NCBI GenBank assembly: GCA_037074615.1
Contig: CM073518.1
Span: 18,304,501 to 18,368,500, forward strand
Length of the DNA stretch: 64,000 nt
Origin: Leucaena leucocephala
Lineage: Eukaryota; Streptophyta; Magnoliopsida; Fabales; Fabaceae
Direction of reading: 5' to 3'
Part shown: piece by piece, positions 22,824 to 35,114 of the stretch
Layout: each line of letters begins with the position of its first letter
Position numbering within the stretch: position 1 is the stretch's first letter
Notes under the pieces: model-generated
What the model was told of the DNA's origin: nothing
Databases searched by the model: none
The model's input: only the letters and a program-made list of their open reading frames with translations
Program-made: the position numbers and the translations under genes

Positions 22824-23000
22824 AAAAGGGACTTTACACAGAGTTTATTTAGGAAAACCGCATTTAAGACTATATTTTTAATGGTGATTTTAAAACAACC
22901 ATAAAATCTTATACTTTTAACAGTATCAGTAACCATTGCCTTTGAAACTACTGTTAAAAGCAATCTTTGACGATCGTTAAAGACTTTTTGTGTAGTAGTG
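22824..23000. repeat. CACTA-like outer end
   Basis: Carries subterminal-type repeats and ends tttttgtgtagtagtg, an inverted cactacta terminus. The counterpart ends at 43161. The partner end upstream was not located, so the outer element is incomplete or unrecognised. Confidence 0.45.
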
Positions 23001-23871
23001 ATTATGTTTGAGGTTGATTCTTTCCTAAAATTTCTTTATTAGTAATGATGATTATTTATTGAAACAATGACAACCAATATCTTCTAATTTTGAAAAAATT
23101 GTACAATTGAAAATATGAAATAATTACATCTAAAATTGGGTAGTTTTCCCTTTTAATTAGGGAAAAAGTTTAGTAATTTTTTCTAATAACTAAGTACTAT
23201 CTTTTATTTAAGATAAGAGGGCTGAAGAAACATTATGAATTCTTACTACCAATTGATTGAATGTCAGAATTCAAAGTCCATATATGAATCACTTGTTGTG
23301 TATATGACTAAAATGACTTGTTTGATGCGCTCAATTTAGCATTAATTTGGGCATGTTTGGTACGTAGACTAAATTTCAAGGAGATAGGAATGAGAATGAG
23401 ATCGGAATTAGGATTGGGAATAAGTTTTAAAATTATGTTTAGCGCGCGTGTCATAAGATTAAACAAACCAATAAGATGCATATCAAACATAAATTAGGCA
23501 AAAGACATAATTATCCTCAACTTCTTCCATTTTTGCTGCCTTCGTCGAACTCAAATTGAAAATGGGACAACGGATTCAAACACAGATGAAATATTACAGT
23601 GAAATCCAACAGTAATCAAAATAAGCAATCAATTTATAAAAATAAAAAGAAACTAAAGGTTTGCTACAACTTTAAAACATGGAGTTGCGGATACATTAAT
23701 CAAGTACAACCACGAGTATATATGCACCTGGCACACTTAACCCTAGCAAGACAAAGTACATATTATTACTATTCTTCTTTTGTAATAAAGGAGAACTCCC
23801 TCGAATCCTTATAAGATATAATTTATAGTACAAATTGTACAAACTGAATTTTATATTAAGCCGAGGTAGTA
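23001..23871. other. 3' flank of glucanase A
   Basis: Shared with 43162-43900 plus 50884-51028, where the Copia element interrupts it. No gene seen. In unit 1 the Copia target reads tatgcacctggcacac, uninterrupted, near 23722-23740. Confidence 0.6.
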
Positions 23872-24849
23872 TTAATTAAAATTGATTCCATATTTGGGTG
23901 ACTTTTCAGGGTAGAACAAACCAAAATGCTTCTCAATTTCTGCACCTTGCTTTTGGTTTTCATCAAACATGGCAAACAAGTAGGTCTCAATAGGCCTATT
24001 ATGCTTTGGAGTCCCACCGTTGACGTGTTTAATCAAATTCTGATAATAAGTGCGTGCATTATCAACACTGGCTCCTTTCTCTCCTCCATCTGAAGGCCAA
24101 CCACTTTCAGACACAACCACCTCCAAATTTGGAGCTCCTATCTTCTCAAGAGCATAATATATAGAATGCAGCATTGCATCAAATAGGTTTTGATAGCCTT
24201 GTTCATTTGTTCCTTGTTGAGTGAACAAAGCAAATTCAAGAGGAATGTTGCTATTTGGGTCCCTGTAGGCAAAATAGGGATACACATTTGCAAGAAGGGG
24301 TGCTCCATTTCTGACAAGGAAGTCAACAATGGGCTTTATGAATGGAGTTGCAGGACCTGTAAACTGGCCATTATTGGGCGGGGAAGTGTTTTCAAGTAGA
24401 TCCATTTTTATTGCCGTAGAGACCTTAACTTTGCCTCTAAATTTGATGAAGAAATTGCACTCTGAAAGTTTTTCATTGCAGGTAGAACATTTTGGGAATC
24501 TGGGTTGCTTGGATGAATTTCATTTCCAACTGCAATGTACTTGATGTTGACATCTGAGTATGATGCTAGAAAGTTATTAACCCAATCATTGGCATATGAA
24601 GGATCAGCAAAAGATTGAAGGTTAACAACATCAAGCAACACTTCCATGTTTGAACCTTTTAGGGCTTGAAGGGCTTGTTCATCTGGAGAGTAAATGCGCA
24701 TACGGTTAATGCCATTGGCCTTGTATAAATCTATCACTTCTTGCTTGCTTGGTAGATTATCTCCATGCATCCCATAACAAACTCCTATGGATCTCACAGC
24801 TGCATATATAAACGTAACAGATTGAGTTGAGTAATTAATCCTCAAATTT

Positions 24850-25330
24850 TGTTAAGAGGAGTTAACAACAATGCATAAGGAATTAATTCAACTCTCGTTT
24901 ATTAGATTCTCAAAATTTCACAGTGAATATACGGCATAAGAACAATTACAATTAGCAAATTAATAAGTATATATATATATGGGAATTAACAACTCCCATT
25001 TACTAGATTCCCAAAATTTCACCAGCGAATATATGCATAAGAACAACTACAATATTACAAATTAACAAGTACATATAAGGGAAATACAACAACTGCTAAG
25101 GGAATTGACCAGTGAATATACGCATCAGAACAACTATAATTAGCAACTTAACAAGTATAAAAAAGGGAACTAACAATAACACATAAGGGAATTAATTAGT
25201 AACTCCCGTTTTCTAGATTCTCAAAACTTCATCAGTGAATACACATATAAGAACAACTACAATCAGCAAATTAACAAGTAGATATAAGGGAAATAAAACA
25301 ATTAATACATAAGGGAATTACTATGTAAAT
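24850..25330. repeat. degenerate tandem repeat in intron A
   Basis: About four copies, period about 90-125, of a unit like cagtgaatatacgcataaga...caatta.caaattaacaagtat...aaggga. The same array is in intron C (54241-54690), and none is in introns B or D. Confidence 0.7.
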
Positions 25331-25374
25331 TAGGAAACTTAATTTATTACATATATAAACTTTTGCATAATTAA

Positions 25375-25458
25375 AATTAATTGGCTTGGTGGCCCTAAAT
25401 ATTTTGGTGAGCCACCGGTTCATGGGTTCAAACCCTCCCTTGGCCACCTTCTCAAAAA
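25375..25458 (+). mobile_element. tRNA-like SINE remnant in intron A
   Basis: A-box-like ggcttggtggcccta and B-box ggttcaaaccctccc, followed by an A-rich tail. The intron C copy (54750-54840) has a longer 5' part (agcgggtttgatgg), so this one lost about 11 bases. Confidence 0.5.
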
Positions 25459-25923
25459 AAACAAAAATCTCCGGTTGTCAGTGCTCTGGCGGCCGCCGAC
25501 TGCCACTTGTTGAATTTTTTTTGAGAAAAACACACAAGTGCATTTTTGTCATTTCACATTAAACTATTTGCCCTTCGGATTCTTCAAATATGAAAAATAG
25601 AGGACTTAACCATCTGTTGAGGTCAGAGATAAATGAGGCTAGAGATATGATCTACTCAAATTAGGATGTGGAAATCAAATATGCACCACCTAAAACTATT
25701 AGGTGTGCTAACTTTTTCGCTAGAATAGCCCATCGATTAAGTAAAAGTCATGTTGATCATCATGAAAGATCCAGTCGTGTAGTGCAAGAGAGAGAGAGAG
25801 CATACCTGTAGATTGTAGTGCAATAGACGATAGCATTACAAGAAGCACGATTATGGAAGACATGGTGGTGCTGCTTAATTATATTCTTATTCCTTAGAAG
25901 AAAGTTATTTATGGCTTTGAGGA

Positions 25924-25933
25924 TTTATATATA
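25924..25933 (-). promoter_or_regulatory. TATA box of glucanase A
   Basis: tatatataaa on the minus strand, about 60 bases upstream of the ATG at 25863. An equivalent TATA is found before B, C and D. Confidence 0.6.
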
Positions 25934-26223
25934 CACCAAGTGTTTGGTATCAATTAATAGCAAAGACTCTGATCTCTAACCCGTCAATTACTCAAAGGAA
26001 ATTTATACCAGCTCTTCTGCGTGAAGGAAACGTTCCAAGTTTTGGAAAAAAATTTGACTAAATGACTTGTTGGGACGTGTTATATATTCCACAATTAAGT
26101 TGGACAGATAATTTCCTTCTTGCAGAAGAACATTAATCAATTTATGAACTTTACAAGGCAATTTCACGGCAGATCGTACACATTTTCTGAGTGATTTAAC
26201 AGAGCTAAAATTCTTTGCTACAT

Positions 26224-28088
26224 TAATAGGACTGGGACCTTTAAAACTCTTGAAAGCTAATTATTTCTTAAGAAAGAGTATATGGTTTCTCTCTTTTAAA
26301 ATCAAAAAGTGACCCTCTCCAAGTAAACTAATTTTATAACAGTGCTCATAAATTTCTATAACTTTTCTTTCTTAACAAAAATTGTCTTAATTATACTAAC
26401 TCTTAATATAGGACATATTTAACTAATTTAATTAGATTAAAGAAATTAATTAATTAGTTAATATTACATATTTTTTCTAAGATACCTTATCATTTTCTTT
26501 AATTCTCTTTCTCTATCTTACTTGATTATTATTAAGAAAAAATCAATAAAGGCAACTTGATAAAATATTAATAAATATAAAAATTATATCTTATATGATA
26601 TCAAATTCTTAATTAAGTCATCTATTAAAAACTAAAGGATCGAAGTAAGTTTTATCTTCATAATGAACATTTTAGCCTCTTCAAAAAATCCCTATAAGGC
26701 AAAATTAAATAAATTGCAGAATTTTCAAAGAAACGTCATCAAGATATTGATTGATGTGTTGTGGAAAATTCTCCCATAGACTTCTGAACGTGCTAACTGG
26801 GATGCACCCAAATGTCCTTTTGGTCATCCATTAAATTCTGAAAACAAAACGACACGAGAAATCTTCCAACTTTGAATATGACATTAGACGTATTTTTACC
26901 AATTTCAACACCGTTAACATCAATTTGTGATTTTTGTAACCCAGCTGATACAGAGGCTTGTTTGCATTATTACACATATTATAATAGGCATGTGATTGCT
27001 TGAAAGCCTCTTTTCCAACATCAAGGATCTTATCTTCTAAATGACCATCCATATCTTCATCTTATCATCAACTTCCCCTTGTTGGCTTTAACAAAAAAAA
27101 AACAAAAAAAACTTCCCCTTGTTGGGACGCAATCGGACCTTTTGTTTTCTTTTCACAAGTTGTACGTACGTATATCTCTTAAGAAAAATTGCAAAATTTT
27201 CTGAGAAACGCCATCCAGATCAGATATGCATGAGCTGGTTTCCCGAAAAACTCTCCCATAAAACCCTAAATGATTGAGTCATACGTACAGACTTGTAAAC
27301 CCTAGTGCAAAACGGGATGCCCTTAAAATTCCGTCATTCACCATCTTCTAATTAACTTTGAATGTGACCTTTAAATATAATTTTCCCTTGACGTGGCCTT
27401 CTTGTCAAGAGTTTGACTTCTTTAGATTTTTTTAATATTATGCACGAGGAACTTATATAATCATCTAGATTGTTTTGATGAAGCTTGAACTATTTACATA
27501 TTTTATTTTTTTAGTTAAAATTATCATTTTAACATAAATTCTATTTAACAAAACTATATTAATTTTATATAAATTTTATTTTAGAATAAAAAATTTCAAA
27601 ATATTAGAAAAAAGATTTAGACCGTCCAAATATGTAAGAAATCCAAAATTTCAAAAGAAAAATAGGTTAATTAATGAACTTTAATTTGCAAATGCATTTC
27701 AATGGAATAAACAAAAAGCTATTCATTGTTCATTTGGAAATTTCCTTAAAAAACTAATCAGAGGTTATTCTCTTCGTCAAAACAAGGGTCGTTATGCTCA
27801 TTACTAGTCTTTTTTAGCAAAGGTTGAATCAATTATTATCATAAGAAGAATTAAGCCCAAAATTAGGATACATAATGGGAAAATAAAACTTCCATAGAAG
27901 AGAAACAAATGAAAGACTTCCATAAAAATTCTTGTAGAATGAAGAATACATGCCAGATCATAAATTAGTAAATTAATCCAATCTCTAAAAAATTCTCAAT
28001 TGTTTCAAATTTTTTCTTTTTAGAATGGAATATTTACAAAATCCCCATGGACAGATGGATAGGACCAAACTTCATTCCATGGTATTTT
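26224..28088. repeat. intergenic duplicate, copy 1 (upstream of A)
   Basis: About 1.87 kb that recurs immediately after itself at 28089-29870 (landmarks gggacctttaaaactcttga, aacgtcatcaagatattgat, tttagaccgtccaaatatgt). No ORF of note. A related copy lies upstream of gene C (55692-57560). Confidence 0.65.
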
Positions 28089-29870
28089 TATTAGGAGTGG
28101 GACCTTTAAAACTCTTGAAAGCTAATTATTTCTTAAGAAAGAGTATATGGTTTCTCTCTTTCAAAATAAAAAAGTGACCCTCTCCAAGTAAACTAATTTT
28201 ATAAAGTGCTCATAAATTTCTATAACTTTTCTTTCTTAACAAAAATTGTCTTAATTATACTCCTTTAACTCTTAATATAGGATAAATTTAACTAATTTAA
28301 TTAAATTAAAGAAATTAGTTAAGTTAGTTAATATTACATATTTTTTTTATGATATCCTATCATTTTCTTCAATTCCCTCTCTATCTATCTTATTTGATTA
28401 TTGTTAAGGAAGTATCAATAAGGGCAGTTTGATAAAATATTAATAAATATAGAAAATAAGTCTTATATCTATAACTAATATCAAATTTTTAATTAGGTCA
28501 TAGGATCGAATAAGTTTTATCTTCATAATGAACATTTTGGCCTCTTCAAAAAATCCCTATAAGGCAAAATTAAATAAATCGCATAATTTTCCAAGAAACT
28601 TCATCAAGATATTGATTGAGGTGTTGTGGAAAATTCTCCCATAGACTTCTGATTAACCCTAGTACGTGCTAAATGGGATGCACCCAAAAGTCCTTCTGGT
28701 CATCCATAAAATTCTGAAAATAAAACGAACTCTTTTGAATGTGACATTAGACTTAATTTTAACAAATAATTTTCCCTTCAGGCAGCCTAAGAGCTCAAAT
28801 TCTTTACAATTTTTCTAAAGAGTACGCATGAGGTTCATATATCATCTAGATTGTTTAGATGAATCTTGAATTATTTATATTTTATTGTTTTTATAATTAT
28901 ACACTATGGTTCATCCCCACGAAAAGGATCGCGCTCGTTGATCCCCAGGACCCTCCCCTTCCTTGGATACCGTACGACATGGGCCATTCTAGTCACACTC
29001 TTAACTCTGCAAAACGGGATGCCCCTAAAATGCCGTCATACACCCTCTCGTGACGAAAAAAACAAAACGAGTATCATCTTCTAACATTGAATGTGATCTT
29101 TAAATATAATGTTCCCTTAACGTGGCCTTCTTGTCAAGAGTTTGACTTCTTTAGATTTTTTTAATATTATGCACGAGGACCTTATATAATCATCTAGCTT
29201 GTTTTGATGAAGCTTGAACTATTTACATATTTTATTTTTTTAGTTAAAATTATCATTTTAACGTAAATTCTATTTAACAAAACTATATTAATTTTATATA
29301 AATTTTATTTTAGAATAAAAACTGTCAAAATATTAGAAAAAAGATTTAGACCGTCCAAATATGTAAGAAATCAAAAATTTCAAACGAACAATGGGTTAAT
29401 TAATGAACTTTAATTTGCAAAGGCATTTCAATGGAATAAACAAAAAGCTATTCATTTTTCATTTGGAAATTTCTTTGAAAAACTAATCATAAGTTCTTCT
29501 CTCCGTCCGAACAATACCGTCGATATACTCATTACTAAACTTGTTGAAAAGATAAGATAGAACCAAGGTATATCTTTTTTATCAAAGGTTGAATTGATTA
29601 TCAGAAGAAGAATTAGGCTCAAAATTAAGATACATTATGGGAAAATAAATCTTCCATCGAAGAGAAGCAAAAGAAAGGCTTCCATAAAAAGTCTTGTAGA
29701 ATCTAGAATGGAGTTTTCATTCTGTGCATGTCACATCATGAATTAGTAAATGCATCTAATCTCTAAAAAAATCTCAATTGTTTCGAATTTTCTCTTTTTG
29801 GATTTGAATATTTACAAAATCCCCATGCATAGATGAATAGGCCAAACCTCATTCCATGGTATTAGCCTCA
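28089..29870. repeat. intergenic duplicate, copy 2 (downstream of B)
   Basis: Second copy of the 1.8-kb block, shared with 51235-53030 downstream of gene C. It has an extra GC-richer piece at about 28910-29005 (gatccccaggaccctcccc) that copy 1 lacks. 29106-29108 (ata) is the empty site of the MITE found at 51751. Confidence 0.65.
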
Positions 29871-29959
29871 TTAGTTCTCATATAGGATTTGAATATAAAA
29901 TCTGAGAACATTTGTACTTATAAGCTAAGCAGAAATACAAAATAACATTGCAAACCAAT

Positions 29960-29965
29960 TTTATT
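29960..29965 (-). terminator. polyadenylation signal of glucanase B
   Basis: AATAAA on the minus strand about 110 bases after the stop codon. The same sequence follows gene C (53131-53136) and gene D (57683-57688). Confidence 0.45.
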
Positions 29966-30075
29966 AGAACTTTTTTGGATACATTGATCAAGAAGAAACA
30001 TGGGCATGCTCATGGCATACTTATTTCAAGAAAAACAAAGTACATATTCTTCTTCTTCTTCTTATCTAAGCAGTA

Positions 30076-31896
30076 TTAATTAAAACTGATTCCATATTTG
30101 GATGACTTATCTGGTTTGAACAAGCCAAAATGCTTCTCAGTTGCTAAACCTCCTTTATCGTTTTCATCAAACATGGCAAACAAGTAAGTCTCAATAGGCC
30201 CATTATGCTTTGGAGTTTTGAAACCCTTGACATGACCAATCAAATTCCGATAATAAGTGCGTGCATTTTCAACACTGGCTCCTTTCTCTCCTCCATCTGA
30301 AGGCCACCCACTTTCAGACACAACAACCTTCAAATTTTGAGCTCCAACCTTCTCAAGAGCATAATATATGGAATCCAACATTGCATCAAACAGGTTTTGA
30401 TAACCTACTTCATTTGTTCCCTGTTGTCTGAACAAAGCATAGTCAAGAGGAATATTATTTTGGTCCTTATAAGCAAAATAGGTATACACATTAGCAAGAA
30501 GTGGTGATCCATTGTTAATAAGGAAGTTGATAATGGGTTTTATGAATGGACTTGCTGTGCCAGTGAACCTGCCATCTCTGGGAGGGTAAGTGTTTTCAAA
30601 TAGATCCATTTTTATTGCCGTAGAGACCTTAACTTTGCCTTGTAAATTTGCTGCAGAAATTGCTTTCTGAATGTTTTGCATTCCTCGTAGAATATATTTT
30701 GCTTCTGCGTCACCAGGATTAATTTCATTTCCCACAGAAATGTACTTGATTTTGACATCTGAGTATGATACTACAAATTTTTTAACCCAATTAGTGGCAT
30801 ATGAAGGATTATTAGCTACTAAGGGAAGTGTTTCCTTGGCAACATCAACTAACACTTCGATGTTTGAACCTCTTAGGGCTTGAAGAGCTTGTTCATCTGG
30901 AAAGTATATGCGCATCTGTTTAATGCCATTGGATTTGTATAAACTTATCACTTCTTGCCTGCTTGGTAGATTATTTCCAATTACGCCATAACAAACTCCT
31001 ATGGAATACACAGCTGCATAATATATAGAACAAATTAAGCTTGAAATATAATTCTCAAACTGTAAAGGGTCATAAGAGTAAAACAATATCTATAAATATG
31101 GATTTTCTATTCAAATTTTCACACTCCCAATATATGGGATAGATTGAATATGCGTGAGGAGTTTATAAATAAAAAAATAAAAATCAATGAAAAGATCTAT
31201 TAATGGCCCATATGTTATTCTTTTAATTAATGCCTTAACTGCTTTTGAATGTTTGTTTGTTTGTTATGTAAGAGAAATATTTAGCCAAAACTAACAATTT
31301 TCTTTCGGTATATATATCATAAAATAGATGAAATGGGCTCTCAATGAATAAGAACACAATGATGACTATAGCGCGCAGGGAGTGGAAGTGATTGTTTTAG
31401 TACATCAGAATATCGGAATATGTTCTGATTCTCACATTGAGAAGCCTCACAAGTAAAACACAATGTTATAAATTTAATAGAATCTTCCACCTAAAATGCT
31501 AATCCTTTAGGATGGGTTCTCCCTTTTTACTTGTGATCAGAACGAAGATGCTGTCATTGAGAGCTCAATCTTTATGATGAGAGCTACTCACGGCGATTGT
31601 TATAAGTTCCACACCAAGGAACCTCATGAATAAAGGGTGGTCTTTTAGTATAGGCTCTGCCTTGTGATCATAATAGAACAAAGATCCAATAAATAGATTT
31701 AGGAAAATATTTGAATAGAAGTGGTTACGATATATATACATCAATATAATGGATGATAGATAGAAAGATAGATAGATAGATATAGAGAGAATATAATGGA
31801 CGATAGATAGATACACAAGAGAGAGGGAGAGAGAAGACCTGTAAATTGTAGTGCAATGGACGATAGCATTACAAAAAGCAGCATTATGGAAGACAT
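30076..31896 (-). CDS. GH17 endo-1,3-beta-glucanase B
   Basis: Exon 1 31839-31896 (signal peptide MSSIMLLFVMLSSIALQFT), intron 31014-31838 (donor CAG|gtcttc, acceptor attatgcag), exon 2 30076-31013; 331 aa. It is a secreted hydrolase of 1,3-beta-glucan, PR-2 type. The mature enzyme starts near residue 20 (AVYSIGVCYG). Acid/base Glu is about 116 in YISVGNEI and the nucleophile Glu about 253 in VVVSESGWPSDGG. It ends SKYGISFN with no C-terminal vacuolar propeptide and no X8/CBM43 domain, so an apoplastic class II-like enzyme is likely. Departures from its neighbours are NVYTYF for NVYPYF and ILRGM for ILPGM. Expression is unknown. The start is fixed by the signal peptide and is shared by four paralogues. 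Confidence 0.93.
31740..31815. repeat. GATA microsatellite in intron B
   Basis: gatagatagatagata and related runs. A longer, variant array is at the same place in intron D (59395-59490). Confidence 0.8.
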
Positions 31897-31970
31897 GTTG
31901 TCGCTTAACTTTCGTATTCCTTATAGAAAGTTATTTGTGCAGTTCGAGGCTACTCATTATAGAAGCAGCA

Positions 31971-31979
31971 TTTATATAG
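31971..31979 (-). promoter_or_regulatory. TATA box of glucanase B
   Basis: ctatataaa on the minus strand, about 77 bases upstream of the ATG. Confidence 0.6.
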
Positions 31980-33665
31980 CAAAGAGTTTGGCAGGTACGC
32001 ACCTCTTCAATTAATTAATGGCAAAGACTAAACTATCCGTCAATCACTCAAAGGAAAAAAAGTATGCCGTTTCGTATTGGTTTCCCTTGCAACCAAGTTA
32101 TTAATGAATTTATTGTTCTACAGCAATAAAACTTCAAAGCAAAAAAATAAATCACAACTGCACAATTTTAGAATTTTTTTTAAATATTTAAAAAGTGTAT
32201 CATTTCATGCTTATAAGATATCAAAATATCATTCATTTTATGTAAAATCTAATGATCAAAAGAAGAAAAAAATCATTTAAGAGTGTGGGACATTACAAAG
32301 GGTATTAGAGGGAGGCATATTAGAATCTCCTAACCCGCCGTCTCAATTGAATTCCCTTGCAACTATGTCTATGAATCGTTAGTTTTTCTGCCACTAACTA
32401 GCTAGGAAGGCTGCTTGAAAGAGGAAGCCATCAAAGTCAATCTTGAGTGGTGACTTGCTTTGTTTCTTCCTTCCAAGTTGCGTCCATAAACAAAATAAAT
32501 TGAGGGCTGTTCCCTATGTTCAGCAACTGGGGTTAGGAGCGAAGCATTAAAAATTGATATACTCATTCTCGGTTTAGTACTTAAACTATGGTCTGGGTTG
32601 TGGTTGAATTGATAGTTATTAACTTAATGCATATATACTTGCCCCATTCAAAATTATAGGACATTTTTTTTGAAGTTACATGTTTAAAAATATAAGGCAT
32701 TTGTGGGGTTTTAAATTGTAATGGGAAAACATATTAGAGATTAGAGGTAACTATACTTTTCCTAAACTTATAATTTGATATCTATTATGCCTTTCTCTCT
32801 CTTAATTGAATATCTAATTTTATTATGTTAGCACCATTAACTCATGTATAAGGGCTAATGATATTAACAAAATAAAGTTATAAGAATTAATTGTGCTAAT
32901 AAAATAAAATAAAATATGTTAATTAAGAGAGAAAATATACATATACCAAATTAAAAATTTTTAAAAAAATATAAGTACCTCTAATTTAGTTTTCTCAAAT
33001 AGCATTTAGAGATCATTTTAGGAAATTAATTACATATAGAAACTACCAAGTTATGAAATATGAAGAAGGAACAATTTTTTTTTTAAAATAATAAATAAAT
33101 TCAATATGGGGTCTGGTTTTTAAATTTTTATTACTGATTAAGGGTGGTGTGTTTTCGAAAAAAAAAACTTATTAATTAAACTTGGCGTTTCAATTATTAA
33201 TTAGCTAAGACTTTTAGCTCCGTTAAATATCACTAGCTCAATAATTTCAATCGAAATCCATTGCAAAGTTTATAAATTGATTATTCATATCTGCAAGTAG
33301 GCCACAGGAAGGACATGTTCCAAGTTGTTAAAAATAGACACTAATCGTCACAATTTGAAGTCGATAGTGGGGCTTACTTTGTATTCTTCTCCCAAGTTGT
33401 GTTTATAACTATCCAAGAATATTTTCAAAAAAAAAAAAGTCATCAACGCTTCTGATCCTATTTATAAATTATTTTTAATATAATTTTATCTTAAAATTTA
33501 ATAATTTTTAATTTTATAATATAATAAAAATAAAATTATAATATAACTTATAAATAGGACTAAAATTTCTTTCATCCCTATGAAAAGAGTACATGCCTTG
33601 TGAGGTTTTGTGGAAAATTCTCTTATAAACTCCAAATAAGTGAGTTGTATTGTAATTAAATCCTA
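31980..33665. other. 5' flank of glucanase B
   Basis: Collinear with 59661-61396 upstream of gene D. No gene seen. On the minus strand a TTGACGGA motif (W-box core TGAC) lies near 32035 and recurs upstream of all four genes as TTGACGG; a regulatory role is only a guess. Confidence 0.55.
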
Positions 33666-33673
33666 TCGCAAAA

Positions 33674-34461
33674 TAGGGGTGTGCAAGATGTCCATGGCCC
33701 CGTGAGCCCGTCCAAGCCCGCATAAAAAATGCCCTGCCCAGCCATGTAAAAAATGGCTCAGTGTAAAATAGGTAATTTCGGGCAGGGCCAATATTCGGGC
33801 AGAGCCGGGCTTCTGGCAGGGGTTGCTGCCCTGCCCATTTGGCCATACCCAGTTAGTTATTTTTTTACATATCAAAATTTGTAGATTACATTATTTCACA
33901 TAGAATGAATATGATGGATATTGGTGACTAAATGATAATTTTACAAATATGAGTAGTCAAGTAGGTAGTTGTATCATTTAAAATTTATAACTAAATTGAT
34001 TTCCTCCTTTATTTTTTTTTAAATTTTGCTAACCATCATATTTTTTTCTTCAGATGCTTTATCTTTGTCAATTTTGGGGAGATTGATGTAAAGTTGTAAT
34101 TGCAAACTATTTAGACTTCAAAGCTTTTTTTTATATGCAATGGATTTTAAAATTTTAATTACTATCTTTCTGTTATTTAATTCTTAGTAGATTATAGATA
34201 TTATTTAACTCTTGAAGACATATGAATATGGTATTATTTTATAAATTCATAATTGTATATTTTTTTTCACAATATAAGCAGTGTATCACGATTTGGGCAT
34301 GCCCAGCCCGTCCATGCCTAGCCCACTCACGCCCTGCCTAAAATAGTTAGGGTTTTTACCGGATAGAGCTGGGTATCGGGCTACAAAATATAGCCTATAT
34401 TTTTTTTGGGCACAGCATCAGGCTAAAGCTACTCTGTCAGTCCAACTTATGCACACCCTTG
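33674..34461 (+). mobile_element. hAT-type element, non-autonomous
   Basis: Starts taggggtgtgcaagatg and ends gcacacccttg (reversed: caagggtgtgc), with 8-bp TSD tcgcaaaa (33666-33673, 34462-34469). GC-rich subterminal regions match the family of the 2.7-kb hAT at 19724. The paralogous site upstream of gene D (about 61397-61404, ttgcaaaa) is empty. The 788-bp interior is AT-rich without a transposase. Confidence 0.85.
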
Positions 34462-34469
34462 TCGCAAAA

Positions 34470-34985
34470 TGAAATGAACCCAAAAAGTCGTCATACATAT
34501 TATTGAGAGAATAAAACAAGATGAGTCGTCTACTGACTTTGATTGTGACATTTATATTTAGATGTATTATATTTTTGACATCTTTCATGTCTCCTTCACG
34601 TGGCCTTCAATGCAAGAGTTTGACTCGTTTACATCTTTTAAAGAATATATGCACGAGGGGCTCATATATCATCTAGACTATTGTTTAGATGAAATTTAAA
34701 CTACTTAAATTTTATTATTTTTTCTTTTAATTAGAATTACTGTTTTTATGTGAAACGTTAATAAGCCTCTCTAGAAACTTCTCTAGTGAATTTGCGGTGA
34801 AAATCGTAGTTAGAGTTTGAGTGATTCAACTTATTAGCATAAGTAAAAGATTCAGGCGTACTTGATATATTCACTAGTTTCTCTGGCACTTACACAAAAA
34901 ACTAGTCATTGTGGTAGATTTGGGTATTTGAATACAGCAAATATACATAGAGAATAGAAAAGAAAGGGAGAGGACAGCGAACATG
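34470..34985. other. end of duplicated unit 1
   Basis: Collinear with 61405-61900. Similarity stops around gagaggacagc (34968-34978; 61890-61900). No gene seen. Confidence 0.6.
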
Positions 34986-35010
34986 TAGAGGAAATAAAGA
35001 TTTAGTGACT

Positions 35011-35114
35011 TGTTGAGGGACTTGTGATATAGAAAAAGATTTAGTCCTTAGATTTAGTAGGCGGAAATAAATATGATGTAAGGGAGGTTATAATAAAGGA
35101 GTTTATGAATATCA
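35011..35114 (-). other. inverted 104-bp segment at the duplication junction
   Basis: This segment is the reverse complement of about 10424-10528 with some mismatches (shared block on this strand: gacttgtgatatag...gatttag...gcggaaataa...gtaagggaggtta). Directly after it (aataagcttactaatcatgt) unit 2 continues in the same orientation as unit 1 (caacaagcttactaattatg). It marks the join between the two tandem units. Confidence 0.75.

Larger units (their letters stand above)
23872..25863 (-). pseudogene. GH17 endo-1,3-beta-glucanase A, frameshifted
   Basis: Exon 1 25806-25863 encodes the signal peptide MSSIIVLLVMLSSIALQST; donor CAG|gtatg; intron 24800-25805; acceptor tatatatgcag; exon 2 23872-24799. 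GH17 enzymes hydrolyse 1,3-beta-glucans (callose, fungal walls). Both signatures remain: IAVGNEIHP with the acid/base Glu and VVVSESGWPSDGG with the nucleophile Glu. One base is missing at about 24436 relative to gene C (gcctctaaat against gccttgtaaat). This shifts the frame near residue 141 and stops it 14 codons later, before the nucleophile. The exons total 986 bases, one short of 329 codons. Otherwise the gene looks intact, so the lesion is recent. A sequencing or assembly error cannot be excluded. Confidence 0.88.

Noticed and set aside
23340..23480. Tourist-like MITE starting gggcatgtttgg near 23350 and 43512
   Set aside because: The start resembles PIF/Harbinger termini, but I could not find a matching inverted end or a TSD.
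25375..25458. A tRNA gene in the glucanase introns
   Set aside because: A and B box motifs are present but the arms do not form a canonical tRNA and an A-rich tail follows; a SINE remnant fits better.
28859..29084. Short open frames in the A-B intergenic DNA
   Set aside because: They overlap in different frames over a repeated block and show no conservation pattern of coding sequence.
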